A stretch of 64,000 nt of DNA from positions 655,001-719,000 of the forward strand of contig NZ_JAUOEO010000001.1 of NCBI RefSeq assembly GCF_030540825.1, in the 5' to 3' direction. This document shows, piece by piece, positions 9,671 to 18,881 of the stretch. This DNA comes from Flavivirga spongiicola (lineage in GTDB: Bacteria > Bacteroidota > Bacteroidia > Flavobacteriales > Flavobacteriaceae). Under the pieces are notes generated by a model that did not search any database, had not been told where the DNA came from, and saw nothing but the letters and a program-made list of their open reading frames with translations. How positions within the stretch are numbered: position 1 is the stretch's first letter; the number at the start of each line of letters is the position of its first letter. The translations under genes were made by a program, and so were the position numbers.

Positions 9671-12079
9671 ATGAGTAAACGTAGAATAAAAAAAGTGGCC
9701 ATTATAGGTTCTGGTATTATGGGAAGTGGTATTGCGTGCCATTTTGCTAATATTGGCGTAGATGTTTTATTACTTGACATCGTTCCAAGAGAACTCAATG
9801 ATAAAGAAAAATCTAAAGGTTTAACACTTGAAGATAAAGTAGTACGAAACAGGTTGGTTAACGATGCACTCGCTACATCATTAAAATCAAAACCTTCACC
9901 AATTTATCATCCTAAATTTGCAAACCGAATTACAACAGGTAATCTGGAAGACGATATTGCAAAAGTAGCTGATGTAGATTGGATCATGGAAGTAGTCGTT
10001 GAACGATTAGATATAAAACAACAGGTTTTTGAATCACTCGAAAAGCACAGAACTTCAGGAACTTTAATTACAAGTAATACGTCTGGTATTCCTATTAAGT
10101 TTATGAGTGAAGGCCGTAGTGAAGACTTTCAGAAACATTTCTGTGGAACGCACTTTTTTAATCCTGCGCGCTACTTAAAATTATTCGAAATCATTCCTGG
10201 TCCAAAAACAGATCCTTCGGTTTTAGAATTCCTTAATAGTTATGGCGAGCAATTTCTGGGAAAAACATCGGTAGTCGCTAAAGATACGCCTGCTTTTATT
10301 GGAAACCGTATTGGTATCTTTAGTATCATGAGTTTATTCCATGCCGTTAAAGACATGGGATTAACTATTGAAGACATTGATAAATTATCTGGTCCAGTTA
10401 TTGGCAGACCAAAATCTGCAACATTTAGAACTGTTGATGTTGTTGGTTTAGACACTTTAGTTCATGTAGCAAACGGTATTGCAGAAAACTGCAAAGAAGA
10501 CGAACGCTTAGAGCTTTTTAAATTACCGGATTTCATCAGTACTATGATGGAAAATAAATGGTTAGGAAGTAAAACTAAACAAGGGTTTTATAAGAAAACT
10601 ATTTCTGCTGAAGGTAAAAAAGAAATCCTATCATTAGATTTAAATACTTTAGAATATCGTTCTTCAAAAAAGGCTAAATTCGCGACTCTGGAACTTACTA
10701 AAACTATCGATAAAGTTGTAGATCGATTTAAAGTACTGGTCTCTGGCAAGGATAAAGCAGGTGAATTTTACAGAAAAAGTTTCGCGGCTTTATTCGCCTA
10801 TGTTTCTAACCGTATTCCCGAAATAACTGATGAATTATACAAGATCGATGACGCGATGAAAGCTGGTTTTGGTTGGGAACATGGTCCTTTCCAAATTTGG
10901 GATGCTATAGGTGTTGAAGAAGGTATAGAAATAATGAAAGCTGAAGGTTTAGCACCAGCTGCCTGGGTGAACGATATGTTAACCGCAGGAAGTAAATCGT
11001 TTTATTCTGTTAAAGAAGGGGCTACTTATGCTTACGATATTCCAAAGAGAGTACAAGAAAAAATACCAGGTCAAGATGCATTTATCATCTTAGACAATAT
11101 TAGAAAATCTAATGAAGTATTTAAAAACTCAGGGGTTGTCATTGAAGATTTAGGAGATGGGATATTAAACTGCGAATTCCAATCTAAAATGAATACCATT
11201 GGAGGTGATGTTTTAGCAGGACTTAATAAAGCGATCGATTTAGCTGAAAAAGAATATCAGGGGTTAATTGTTGGTAACCAAGGCGCCAATTTCTCAGTTG
11301 GTGCCAATATTGGTATGATCTTTATGATGGCTGTTGAGCAGGAATATGAGGAGCTTAATGCGGCTATCAAGTATTTTCAAGATACGATGATGCGTATGCG
11401 TTATTCTTCTATCCCTACCATTTCAGCACCACATGGCATGTCTTTAGGAGGTGCTTGCGAATTATCCATGCACGCAGATAAAGTGGTTGCTGCTGCCGAA
11501 ACTTACATTGGCTTAGTTGAGTTTGGTGTAGGCGTTATTCCTGGCGGAGCTGGTTCTAAAGAAATGGCTTTAAGAGCTTCAGATACTTTCAGAAAAGGCG
11601 ATGTGGAATTAAACACTTTACAAGAATACTTTTTAACTATCGGTATGGCAAAAGTAGCAACGTCTGCTTACGAAGCTTTTGATCTAGGTCTGCTTCAAAA
11701 AGGAAAAGATATCGTCGTTATTAATAAAGACAGACAAATAGCTACTGCAAAAGCACATGCAAAATTGATGGCGGAAGCTGGTTATACACAACCTGTAAAA
11801 CGTAAAGATGTAAAAGTACTCGGAAAGCAAGCTTTAGGCATGTTTTTAGTTGGAACCGATTCTATGGAAGCTGCAAATTACATCAGTGAGCATGACCATA
11901 AAATAGCAAACAAATTAGCTTATGTTATGGCTGGAGGTGATTTATCGGAGCCTACTTTAGTAAGCGAACAATACTTGTTAGACCTTGAAAGAGAAGCCTT
12001 CTTAAGTTTATGTACAGAACGTAAAACTTTAGAACGCATTCAGCATATGTTGAAGACGGGGAAACCACTTCGTAATTAA
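9671..12079 (+). CDS. 3-hydroxyacyl-CoA dehydrogenase / enoyl-CoA hydratase fusion
   Basis: Bifunctional beta-oxidation enzyme of 802 aa that hydrates trans-enoyl-CoA and oxidises the 3-hydroxyacyl-CoA with NAD. The order is the reverse of E. coli FadB: the Rossmann dehydrogenase comes first (GSGIMGSGIACHFA, residues 13-26), then dehydrogenase C-terminal domains with HFFNPARYLKLFEIIPG and GFGWEHGPF, and the crotonase domain is near residues 500-700. The crotonase oxyanion-hole and catalytic segments are NQGANFSVGANIGM, HGMSLGGACELSMH and VEFGVGVIPGGAGSKE. The protein starts 9 bp after marR. It is followed by an S23-type gene and then thiolase, which in many relatives follows directly. Cytoplasmic. 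Confidence 0.94.
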   Translation: MSKRRIKKVAIIGSGIMGSGIACHFANIGVDVLLLDIVPRELNDKEKSKGLTLEDKVVRNRLVNDALATSLKSKPSPIYHPKFANRITTGNLEDDIAKVADVDWIMEVVVERLDIKQQVFESLEKHRTSGTLITSNTSGIPIKFMSEGRSEDFQKHFCGTHFFNPARYLKLFEIIPGPKTDPSVLEFLNSYGEQFLGKTSVVAKDTPAFIGNRIGIFSIMSLFHAVKDMGLTIEDIDKLSGPVIGRPKSATFRTVDVVGLDTLVHVANGIAENCKEDERLELFKLPDFISTMMENKWLGSKTKQGFYKKTISAEGKKEILSLDLNTLEYRSSKKAKFATLELTKTIDKVVDRFKVLVSGKDKAGEFYRKSFAALFAYVSNRIPEITDELYKIDDAMKAGFGWEHGPFQIWDAIGVEEGIEIMKAEGLAPAAWVNDMLTAGSKSFYSVKEGATYAYDIPKRVQEKIPGQDAFIILDNIRKSNEVFKNSGVVIEDLGDGILNCEFQSKMNTIGGDVLAGLNKAIDLAEKEYQGLIVGNQGANFSVGANIGMIFMMAVEQEYEELNAAIKYFQDTMMRMRYSSIPTISAPHGMSLGGACELSMHADKVVAAAETYIGLVEFGVGVIPGGAGSKEMALRASDTFRKGDVELNTLQEYFLTIGMAKVATSAYEAFDLGLLQKGKDIVVINKDRQIATAKAHAKLMAEAGYTQPVKRKDVKVLGKQALGMFLVGTDSMEAANYISEHDHKIANKLAYVMAGGDLSEPTLVSEQYLLDLEREAFLSLCTERKTLERIQHMLKTGKPLRN

Positions 12080-12112
12080 GAATCTGGACTATCAGATACT
12101 AGAAACTAGACT
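12080..12112 (+). repeat. Left heptad-repeat flank of S23 element 1
   Basis: From the base after the dehydrogenase stop to the base before the S23 start. It contains 7-nt units of the form nTAGAnn, clearest as CTAGAAA CTAGACT immediately before the ATG. The whole flank resembles the reverse complement of the right flank (12468-12505): both begin GAATCT when read inward and both end in CTAGAAAnTAGACTA. Confidence 0.7.
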
Positions 12113-12472
12113 ATGGGAAGACATAATTTTAAAAAGTTAAAAGTTTGGGAAAATGGAATTACCCTTGCTAGCGATAATTATAAATTAACAAGAACATTTC
12201 CAGATATTGAAAAATTTAATCTGATAAGTCAAATGAATCGAAGTGCTGTTTCCATACCTTCAAATATTGCTGAAGGATCAAGTAAAAGTACTGATAAACA
12301 TTTTAAAAAATATTTAGAAAATAGTCTTGGATCTGCATTTGAATGGGAAACACAATTAATAGTTTCTTATAACGAAGGTTATGTAGATAAAGGTAAATTT
12401 GAAGAATTAGAAAATAAGATATTACAAATTCAAAAAATGTTAGGAAAGTTTATTGATAATCTAAATGACTAG
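12113..12472 (+). CDS. S23/IVS-type four-helix bundle protein (copy 1)
   Basis: Small 119-aa cytoplasmic protein of the 23S-rRNA-intervening-sequence/S23 family (PF05635-like). The family signature SQMNRSAVSIPSNIAEGSSK sits in the first half, preceded by the typical start FKKLKVWE. The rest is alpha-helical with an ELENKILQIQKML heptad helix. Function is unknown. Relatives occur inside rRNA intervening sequences, and the diversity-generating-retroelement accessory protein Avd has the same fold. It sits between the dehydrogenase and thiolase genes of a metabolic operon and is enclosed by inverted heptad repeats, which suggests a small inserted cassette and not a beta-oxidation enzyme. It shares roughly a third of its residues with copy 2. 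Confidence 0.87.
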   Translation: MGRHNFKKLKVWENGITLASDNYKLTRTFPDIEKFNLISQMNRSAVSIPSNIAEGSSKSTDKHFKKYLENSLGSAFEWETQLIVSYNEGYVDKGKFEELENKILQIQKMLGKFIDNLND

Positions 12473-12505
12473 TCTAATTTCTAGACATCTAGATTCTAAA
12501 TTCTC
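12468..12505 (-). repeat. Right heptad-repeat flank of S23 element 1
   Basis: Begins at the S23 stop codon. Read on the minus strand it contains TTAGAAT, CTAGATG, CTAGAAA and TTAGACT, 7-nt units with core nTAGAnn (one spacing of eight). The orientation is opposite to the left flank, so the S23 gene lies between inverted arrays. Confidence 0.7.
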
Positions 12506-12529
12506 GTTTTCAAAACACACAATATAACT

Positions 12530-13720
12530 ATGAAGACCGCATACATCGTAAAAGCATACAGAACAGCAGTTGGGAAAGCACCAAAGGGTGTATTTCGTTT
12601 TAAAAGAACTGATGAATTGGCTGCAGAAACCATTCAATACATGATGAAAGAATTGCCACAATTAGACAAAACTCGTATTGACGATGTTATTGTTGGTAAT
12701 GCCATGCCGGAAGGATCTCAAGGTTTAAATATGGCACGCCTCATCTCTTTAATGGGATTAAATAGTGTGGATATTCCTGGGGTTACTGTAAATCGGTTTT
12801 GTTCATCGGGTATCGAAACAATAGGCATTGCTACAGCAAAAATACAATCTGGAATGGCCGATTGCATTATTGCGGGAGGTGCGGAAAGTATGAGTGCAGT
12901 GCCAATGACAGGGTTTAAACCTGAATTAAATTATGACATTGTAAAAGCAGGTCATGAAGATTATTATTGGGGTATGGGAAATACTGCAGAGGCTGTTGCA
13001 AACCAGTTTAAAGTATCTCGTGAAGATCAAGATGAATTTGCTTATAATTCCCATATGAAAGCTTTAAAAGCACAAGCTGAAAATCGTTTTCAAGATCAAA
13101 TCGTACCTATTGAAGTGAAGCAAACTTATATTGATTCAAACGGTAAAAAAGCCAATAAATCATACACGGTAACAAAAGATGAAGGCCCTCGTGCGGGCAC
13201 AAGTTTAGAGGCTCTTGCCAAATTAAGACCTGTTTTTGCTCAAGGTGGTAGTGTAACTGCTGGAAACTCTTCGCAAATGAGTGATGGCGCTGCCTTTGTG
13301 ATGGTGATGAGTGAAGCTATGGTAAAAGAACTAAATCTAGAACCTATTGCACGTTTAGTAAACTATGCAGCAGCAGGTGTAGAACCGCGTATCATGGGAA
13401 TAGGCCCTGTAAAAGCCATCCCAAAAGCATTAAAACAAGCTGGCTTACAACAAGCAGATTTAGAGCTCATCGAATTAAATGAAGCCTTCGCATCACAATC
13501 TTTAGCAGTCATTAGAGAGTTAAATCTAAACCCAGATATTGTAAACGTTAATGGAGGCGCTATAGCACTAGGTCATCCGCTTGGTTGTACAGGAGCCAAA
13601 TTGTCTGTACAATTATTTGATGAAATGCGTAAACGCAATATGAAAGGAAAATATGGGGCGGTTACCATGTGTGTAGGAACAGGCCAAGGAGCCTGTGGTA
13701 TTTTTGAATTTTTGAATTAA
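12530..13720 (+). CDS. fadA: Acetyl-CoA C-acyltransferase (3-ketoacyl-CoA thiolase)
   Basis: Thiolase of 396 aa that cleaves 3-ketoacyl-CoA with CoA, the last step of each beta-oxidation round. The nucleophile is C91 in VNRFCSSGIETI. The downstream His is in GGAIALGHPLGCTGAK and the second catalytic Cys is in CVGTGQGACG near residue 384. NEAFA is also present. The length matches degradative thiolases. It is the third enzyme of the MarR-led operon. Both of its intergenic borders carry an S23-type gene with heptad flanks, which interrupt what is usually a tightly packed gene order. Confidence 0.94.
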   Translation: MKTAYIVKAYRTAVGKAPKGVFRFKRTDELAAETIQYMMKELPQLDKTRIDDVIVGNAMPEGSQGLNMARLISLMGLNSVDIPGVTVNRFCSSGIETIGIATAKIQSGMADCIIAGGAESMSAVPMTGFKPELNYDIVKAGHEDYYWGMGNTAEAVANQFKVSREDQDEFAYNSHMKALKAQAENRFQDQIVPIEVKQTYIDSNGKKANKSYTVTKDEGPRAGTSLEALAKLRPVFAQGGSVTAGNSSQMSDGAAFVMVMSEAMVKELNLEPIARLVNYAAAGVEPRIMGIGPVKAIPKALKQAGLQQADLELIELNEAFASQSLAVIRELNLNPDIVNVNGGAIALGHPLGCTGAKLSVQLFDEMRKRNMKGKYGAVTMCVGTGQGACGIFEFLN

Positions 13721-13757
13721 TAATAAAGACTATAGAGAATAGAAAATAGAATTTAAA
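13721..13757 (+). repeat. Left heptad-repeat flank of S23 element 2
   Basis: Between the thiolase stop and the second S23 gene. Contains consecutive 7-nt units ATAGAGA, ATAGAAA, ATAGAAT (about 13732-13752), core nTAGAnn, in the same orientation as the left flank of element 1. Confidence 0.7.
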
Positions 13758-14120
13758 ATGTGTTCAAAACAAAGACATAACTATAAAAATTTAAAAATCT
13801 GGAAACTTGGTTTAGATGTTACAAATAATATTTCTGATATTTTATTAGACTTTCCAAAACATGAAAGATATGATTTAAGTTCACAAATTAGTAGGTGTTC
13901 TATTTCAATGCCAAGCAATATTGCTGAAGGTTTAGCTAGAACAGATAAATCTTTTAGTCATTTTTTAGATATCTCTTTAGGTTCATCTTTTGAATTAGGC
14001 ACACAATTATTAGTAGCACATCATAGAAAATATATAAACAACGAAATATTAAAAACTCTAGAAGAAAAAATAGAAGAATTCCAAAGAATGACAATGGGAT
14101 TTCAAAATAGCCTCAATTAA
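13758..14120 (+). CDS. S23/IVS-type four-helix bundle protein (copy 2)
   Basis: 120-aa member of the same family as copy 1, with RHNYKNLKIWKLGLDV at the start and SQISRCSISMPSNIAEGLAR as the signature. It then has a helical SLGSSFELGTQLLVAHHRKYI segment and a C-terminal amphipathic helix. Divergence from copy 1 (well under half identical) argues for two separate arrivals instead of a recent local duplication. It lies between the thiolase and acyl-CoA dehydrogenase genes, again enclosed by inverted heptad arrays. There is no evidence for a metabolic role. Confidence 0.87.
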   Translation: MCSKQRHNYKNLKIWKLGLDVTNNISDILLDFPKHERYDLSSQISRCSISMPSNIAEGLARTDKSFSHFLDISLGSSFELGTQLLVAHHRKYINNEILKTLEEKIEEFQRMTMGFQNSLN

Positions 14121-14160
14121 GAGTCTTTTTTCTATTTTCTTTCTTCTTTAATCTTATTTA
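14121..14160 (-). repeat. Right heptad-repeat flank of S23 element 2
   Basis: Read on the minus strand it contains four consecutive 7-nt units AAAGAAG, AAAGAAA, ATAGAAA, AAAGACT (core nWAGAnn) ending near the S23 stop. The orientation is opposite to the left flank of the same element. Confidence 0.68.
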
Positions 14161-14173
14161 AACCTCAAATAAA

Positions 14174-15985
14174 ATGGCAGAAGCAGAAAAAGAATTATTA
14201 AGAGGAGGTCAATTCCTTGTAAAAGAAACCAATTGTGAAGATGTATTCACTCCTGAAGATTTCAATGAGGATCAGTTGATGATGAAAGAAGCTGTAACTG
14301 AATTTGTTGACAGAGAAATTTGGGCAAACAAGGCACAATTTGAAAAAAAGGATTATGCGCTAACTGAATCGTGTATGCGAAAAGCCGCAGAACTTGGATT
14401 TTTAAGTGTTTCAGTTCCTGAAGCCTATGGTGGTATGGGTATGGGCTTTGTAGATACCATGCTTGTTTGTGATTATATTTCTGGTGCCACTGGATCCTTT
14501 AGTACGGCTTTTGGTGCACATACCGGAATTGGTACGATGCCCATTACGCTTTATGGCACTGAAGAACAAAAACAAAAATATGTTCCAAAATTAGCTTCTG
14601 GTGAGTGGTTTGGCTCGTATTGCTTAACAGAACCTAGTGCTGGTAGTGATGCCAATTCTGGTAAAACAAAAGCAGTACTTTCTGCAGATGGAAAAAGTTA
14701 CAGTATTACAGGGCAAAAAATGTGGATTTCTAATGCTGGCTTTTGTAGCTTAATGATTGTTTTTGCACGTATTGAAGACGATAAAAACATCACAGGGTTT
14801 ATCATAGAATACGATCCTGAAAACCCCAATGGTATTACTATGGGTGAAGAAGAGCATAAACTAGGCATCCGTGCGTCATCTACGAGGCAAGTTTTCTATA
14901 ATAATACTATTGTTCCTGTAGAAAATATGTTATCGACCAGAGGTAATGGGTTTAAAATAGCCATGAACGCTTTAAATGTTGGTAGAATAAAACTCGCAGC
15001 TGCTTGTTTAGATGCACAGCGCCGCGTTATAACGGAGTCCATAAAATATGCCAACGAACGTATTCAATTTAAAACGCCTATTTCTAGTTTTGGAGCCATT
15101 CGCCAGAAAATAGCAGAAATGGCAACTAATTGTTGGGTAGGAGAAGCTGCAAGTTACAGAGCTGCAAAAAACATAGAAGATCGTATTATTTTACGTCAGA
15201 ATAACGGAAAAGATACCCATCAAGAAGCTGAATTAAAAGGTGTTGAAGAATATGCTATTGAATGTTCAATTTTAAAAGTAGCTGTTTCAGAATATACACA
15301 AAGGTGTACTGATGAAGGCATTCAAATATTTGGAGGCATGGGTTTCTCTGAAGAAACTCCTTTAGAATCTGCATGGCGAGATGCTCGTATAGCAAGAATT
15401 TATGAAGGCACCAATGAGATAAATAGAATGCTTTCAATAGGCATGCTCATCAAAAAAGCTATGAAAGGACATGTAGATGTTTTAACACCAGCCATGGCAG
15501 TTAAAGATGAATTGGTAGGTATCCCATCTTTTGACGTACCTGATTATTCTGAGTTGTTTTCTGAAGAAAAAAACATCATAAAAAATCTTAAAAAACTCTT
15601 CTTAATGGTAGCTGGAGCTGCTTTACAGAAGTATGGTGAAAAAATAGAGGAACAGCAACAACTCATGCTAGCAGCATCAGATATTTTAATACAAATATAC
15701 ATTGCCGAATCGGCTATTCTACGTGCTGAAAAAATGGCTAAAAGAGAAGGTGAAGACCCTGTTAAAGAACAGATTGCTATGGCAAAATTGAACTTATTCC
15801 ATGCTATTGATGTTATTGAAACTGCCGGTAAACACTCCATCATTTCATTTTCCACAGGTGATGAGCAACGTATGATGCTTATGGGATTAAAACGCTATAT
15901 TAAATATGTTAATATGCCAAATATTATAGAATTAAGAAATATTATAGCGGACAAAGTAACTAAAGAAAATAAATACTGTTTTTAG
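14174..15985 (+). CDS. Acyl-CoA dehydrogenase
   Basis: FAD-dependent acyl-CoA dehydrogenase of 603 aa, the first oxidative step of beta-oxidation. FAD/substrate motifs are YCLTEPSAGSDANS and GQKMWISNAG. The second FAD-binding region is GGMGFSEETPLESAWRDARI, followed by RIYEGTNEINRM, whose Glu is the usual catalytic base. The extra ~200 residues after the core are typical of the longer Bacteroidetes/VLCAD-like form. It is the last gene of the MarR operon and is followed by a hairpin terminator at 16020-16054. Confidence 0.94.
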   Translation: MAEAEKELLRGGQFLVKETNCEDVFTPEDFNEDQLMMKEAVTEFVDREIWANKAQFEKKDYALTESCMRKAAELGFLSVSVPEAYGGMGMGFVDTMLVCDYISGATGSFSTAFGAHTGIGTMPITLYGTEEQKQKYVPKLASGEWFGSYCLTEPSAGSDANSGKTKAVLSADGKSYSITGQKMWISNAGFCSLMIVFARIEDDKNITGFIIEYDPENPNGITMGEEEHKLGIRASSTRQVFYNNTIVPVENMLSTRGNGFKIAMNALNVGRIKLAAACLDAQRRVITESIKYANERIQFKTPISSFGAIRQKIAEMATNCWVGEAASYRAAKNIEDRIILRQNNGKDTHQEAELKGVEEYAIECSILKVAVSEYTQRCTDEGIQIFGGMGFSEETPLESAWRDARIARIYEGTNEINRMLSIGMLIKKAMKGHVDVLTPAMAVKDELVGIPSFDVPDYSELFSEEKNIIKNLKKLFLMVAGAALQKYGEKIEEQQQLMLAASDILIQIYIAESAILRAEKMAKREGEDPVKEQIAMAKLNLFHAIDVIETAGKHSIISFSTGDEQRMMLMGLKRYIKYVNMPNIIELRNIIADKVTKENKYCF

Positions 15986-16019
15986 TATAAACAAAATAAT
16001 TAGTGACTAACTCAATTCT

Positions 16020-16054
16020 AAAAACGCTCCGGATTTATTTTCGAGGCGTTTTTT
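16020..16054 (+). terminator. Intrinsic terminator of the beta-oxidation operon
   Basis: Stem AAAACGC / GCGTTTT with a short imperfect extension, ending in a run of T, 35 bp after the acyl-CoA dehydrogenase stop. Confidence 0.75.
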
Positions 16055-16179
16055 ATTTTACTCTATTTGAATAATACTCTTTTATAAATACTTATGTTAA
16101 ACTTGGAAAGTATGTCCCCATTTTAAATACCACAAACGTCATAATAATATAAACATAAACTAGTTTAAAACTAAAGATT

Positions 16180-16662
16180 ATGAAAAAACTTATTGTAATT
16201 GTGTTAGTAATGACTGCTTCCTTTTTTAGCTTATCTTGTAAAGCACAAGTTGAAAAAACACTAGAACCAAAACTAGAAAACATCTCTTGGATTTCTGGTG
16301 ATTGGAAAGGAGAAGCTTTTGGTGGACAAGTAGAAGAAAATTGGAGTAAACCCTCTGGTGGTTCCATGATGGCAACTTTTAAGCTAATTAATAATAATGC
16401 TGTATCATTTTACGAAATTGAAATAATTCGTGAAGTAGAAAATACACTTATTCTTCAATTAAAACACTTTAACAACGATTTAAAAGGCTGGGAAACAAAA
16501 GATGAAACAGTAGATTTCCCTCTTAAAGAAATAACCGCGAACAAAGTTACTTTTGAAGGTATGTCTTTTGAAAAAATAAGTGATCATGAAATGAACGTAT
16601 ATGTTGATATACATCAAAAAAATGGTTCTATAGAAACTGTTAAGTTTAATTACACCAAATAA
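16180..16662 (+). CDS. DUF6265-type secreted protein
   Basis: 160-aa exported protein. Residues 1-23 form a signal peptide with a lipobox-like SLSCKAQ, so it may be a lipoprotein. The mature part begins with ISWISGDWKGEAFGGQVEE and SKPSGGSMMATFKL, the pattern of the DUF6265 beta-barrel family (lipocalin-like). Function is unknown. It is monocistronic as far as can be seen, lying between the operon terminator and the SnoaL-like gene. Confidence 0.8.
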   Translation: MKKLIVIVLVMTASFFSLSCKAQVEKTLEPKLENISWISGDWKGEAFGGQVEENWSKPSGGSMMATFKLINNNAVSFYEIEIIREVENTLILQLKHFNNDLKGWETKDETVDFPLKEITANKVTFEGMSFEKISDHEMNVYVDIHQKNGSIETVKFNYTK

Positions 16663-16792
16663 TAGATAATATTCATAATTTAATTTTCAAAACAAACAGT
16701 AATCATTTAATAAAGCAATAAACACATGAAGTCAATAGTTTAACATGACTCTGGATTTATTTTCGTTATCTTTAAAGCATTATTTTTTAGCT

Positions 16793-17542
16793 ATGAAATC
16801 TATCGTTTCTATTTTATGTATTTGCTTATCATTATCACTCTTTTCTCAATCAAATTCTAATGATAACTCAAATAAAGAACATGCAGCTGCAATTGTACAA
16901 CAACATATAGCTCCCTTTAACAACAGAAATTTAGAACAATTTGCCAATGCTTTTGACACCCATGTTTTGGTAAACAGGTTTCCAAATGATACCATGTATC
17001 TGGGTCGTGACAAACTAAAGGAAAATTATGCGCGTTTTTTTAAAGAAAATAAAAAATCAAATGTCAAAGTATTAAACAGAATGGTACTCAAAAATGTTGT
17101 GATTGATGAAGAATTGGGTACAGTAAACTATAAGACCAATCGACATATTACTATTTATGAAACAGACCATGAAGATATCAATTCCATGACTTTTTTACAT
17201 AACTCTAAAACGACTTCAAATCCCGAGAGTATTGTTAATAAACAGCTAGAAGCTTATAATAAAGGTGATATAGATGCATTTGTAGCAACGTATTCTAGCA
17301 ATATTAAACTATACAGATATCCAAATAATCTAACCTCCGAAGGCCACGAAGCCATCCGTTCAGAATACGCGTCATTTTTTAAAAAAGCACCAGATTTGAA
17401 TGCTCAAATTGTAAATAGAATGGTATTAGGCAATAAAGTAATTGATAATGAAAAAGTTACTTTTAATGGTAATACTTTTTATGCGATTGCAATTTATGAA
17501 GTTCAAAATGGAAAAATCACAAAAGTCACATTCATTCAATAA
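16793..17542 (+). CDS. Exported tandem SnoaL/NTF2-like protein
   Basis: 249 aa. The start at 16793 (MKSIVSILCICLS) is chosen over an in-frame ATG at 16745 because it gives a proper signal peptide and a -7-like TATCTTTA lies at 16767-16774. The mature protein is two repeats of a SnoaL/NTF2-like steroid-isomerase fold. The first is around HIAPFNNRNLEQFANAFDTH and the second around QLEAYNKGDIDAFVATYSSN; each ends in NRMVL. Such domains bind small hydrophobic ligands or act as isomerases, and no specific activity can be assigned. The stop is 4 bp before the M28 peptidase start, so the two are probably co-expressed. Confidence 0.78.
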   Translation: MKSIVSILCICLSLSLFSQSNSNDNSNKEHAAAIVQQHIAPFNNRNLEQFANAFDTHVLVNRFPNDTMYLGRDKLKENYARFFKENKKSNVKVLNRMVLKNVVIDEELGTVNYKTNRHITIYETDHEDINSMTFLHNSKTTSNPESIVNKQLEAYNKGDIDAFVATYSSNIKLYRYPNNLTSEGHEAIRSEYASFFKKAPDLNAQIVNRMVLGNKVIDNEKVTFNGNTFYAIAIYEVQNGKITKVTFIQ

Positions 17543-17546
17543 AAAA

Positions 17547-18881
17547 ATGAAACATACATCAATATTACTTTTACTATTAATTCCGTCAATTGTTATTTCT
17601 CAAACTAATCAACAGTTATATGATATCATTGATGATATATCTGAAAAACGCATTGAAAAAGATATTCAAACACTTGTAGATTTTGGAACAAGAAATACTT
17701 TTAGTGATACTATTTCTAACACAAAAGGGATAGGAGCTGCTAGGCGATGGATAAAATCTGAATTTGAAGCTATTTCAAAAGATTGCAATAATTGTCTGGA
17801 AGTCTTTTATCAAAAAGATTTTGTTACTAAAAAAGGAAACAATCGTGTACCACATGACGCATGGGTCGTCAATGTAGTTGCTATTCAAAAAGGAACAAAA
17901 TACCCAAATCGCTATATCATTATGAGTGGTGATATTGATTCTCGTGCTAGTGACACTATGGATTTTACTACGGATGCTCCTGGCGCAAATGATAACGCTT
18001 CTGGTATGGCAGGAACTATGGAGGCTGCCAGGGTTTTATCTAAATATTCATTTGAGAGCAGTATTATTTATGTGGGGCTATCTGGTGAAGAACAAGGTCT
18101 TTTTGGTGGTGCCGGACTAGCAAAATATGCTCAGGAGAAAGCCTGGGATATTATTGGGGTGTTCAATAATGATATGATCGGAAATATAAAAGGGGTTGAT
18201 GGTGTTATTGATAATCGCTCCTTCAGGATTTTTTCAGAACCTGTTCCCCCAAATGAGACAGAACGCCAAAGAACACTTCGTCGATTTTATGGTGGTGAAG
18301 TAGATGGTATTTCACGTCAATTGGCACGTTACGTTTATAAAACCACAAAAATGTATATGCCAGAGATGAACCCTATGATGGTTTATAGATTAGACAGGTT
18401 TGGACGCGGTGGTCACCATCGTCCTTTTAACGATTTAGGATATGCAGGTATTCGTATCATGGAAGCCCATGAAAACTACACGCAACAACATCAGGACATT
18501 CGTGAAGAAAATGGCATAAAATATGGTGACGTTATCGCCCATGTAAATTTTGATTATGCAAAAAAACTCACTACAGTAAATGCTATAAATATGGCCAGTT
18601 TGGCTACGGCACCACCAGCACCAAAAAATGTTAGTATTGGGGGTATCGTAGAACCTGCTGCTAAATTTAAATGGGATAAAGTTAATGGTGCCAAAGGTTA
18701 TAAAATTTACTGGAGAAGTACCACCTCTCCTACATGGGATCATAGTAGATATGTTGGAGATGTTTCAGAATTCACATTAGATGGTATTGTTATTGATAAT
18801 TATTTTTTCGGAATAGCTTCAGTTGGTGAGAATGGTTTCGAAAGTGTCGTTGTATTTCCTAATAAAATCTTTAGAGATTAA
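17547..18881 (+). CDS. M28-family peptidase with C-terminal Fn3-like domain
   Basis: Exported zinc aminopeptidase-like protein of 444 aa. The start at 17547 (MKHTSILLLLLIPSIVISQT) gives a signal peptide; a longer frame from 17442 overlaps the upstream gene. The metal-ligand pattern is mostly intact: D149 in PGANDNASG, E181-E182 in LSGEEQGLFG, NNDMIGN, and the late GGHHRPFND. The first ligand motif, normally HxD, reads D129-I-D131 (SGDIDSR), so the usual His is Asp. The C-terminal ~85 residues resemble a fibronectin type III repeat. Whether the Asp permits zinc binding or marks an inactive homologue cannot be told from sequence. Confidence 0.85.
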   Translation: MKHTSILLLLLIPSIVISQTNQQLYDIIDDISEKRIEKDIQTLVDFGTRNTFSDTISNTKGIGAARRWIKSEFEAISKDCNNCLEVFYQKDFVTKKGNNRVPHDAWVVNVVAIQKGTKYPNRYIIMSGDIDSRASDTMDFTTDAPGANDNASGMAGTMEAARVLSKYSFESSIIYVGLSGEEQGLFGGAGLAKYAQEKAWDIIGVFNNDMIGNIKGVDGVIDNRSFRIFSEPVPPNETERQRTLRRFYGGEVDGISRQLARYVYKTTKMYMPEMNPMMVYRLDRFGRGGHHRPFNDLGYAGIRIMEAHENYTQQHQDIREENGIKYGDVIAHVNFDYAKKLTTVNAINMASLATAPPAPKNVSIGGIVEPAAKFKWDKVNGAKGYKIYWRSTTSPTWDHSRYVGDVSEFTLDGIVIDNYFFGIASVGENGFESVVVFPNKIFRD

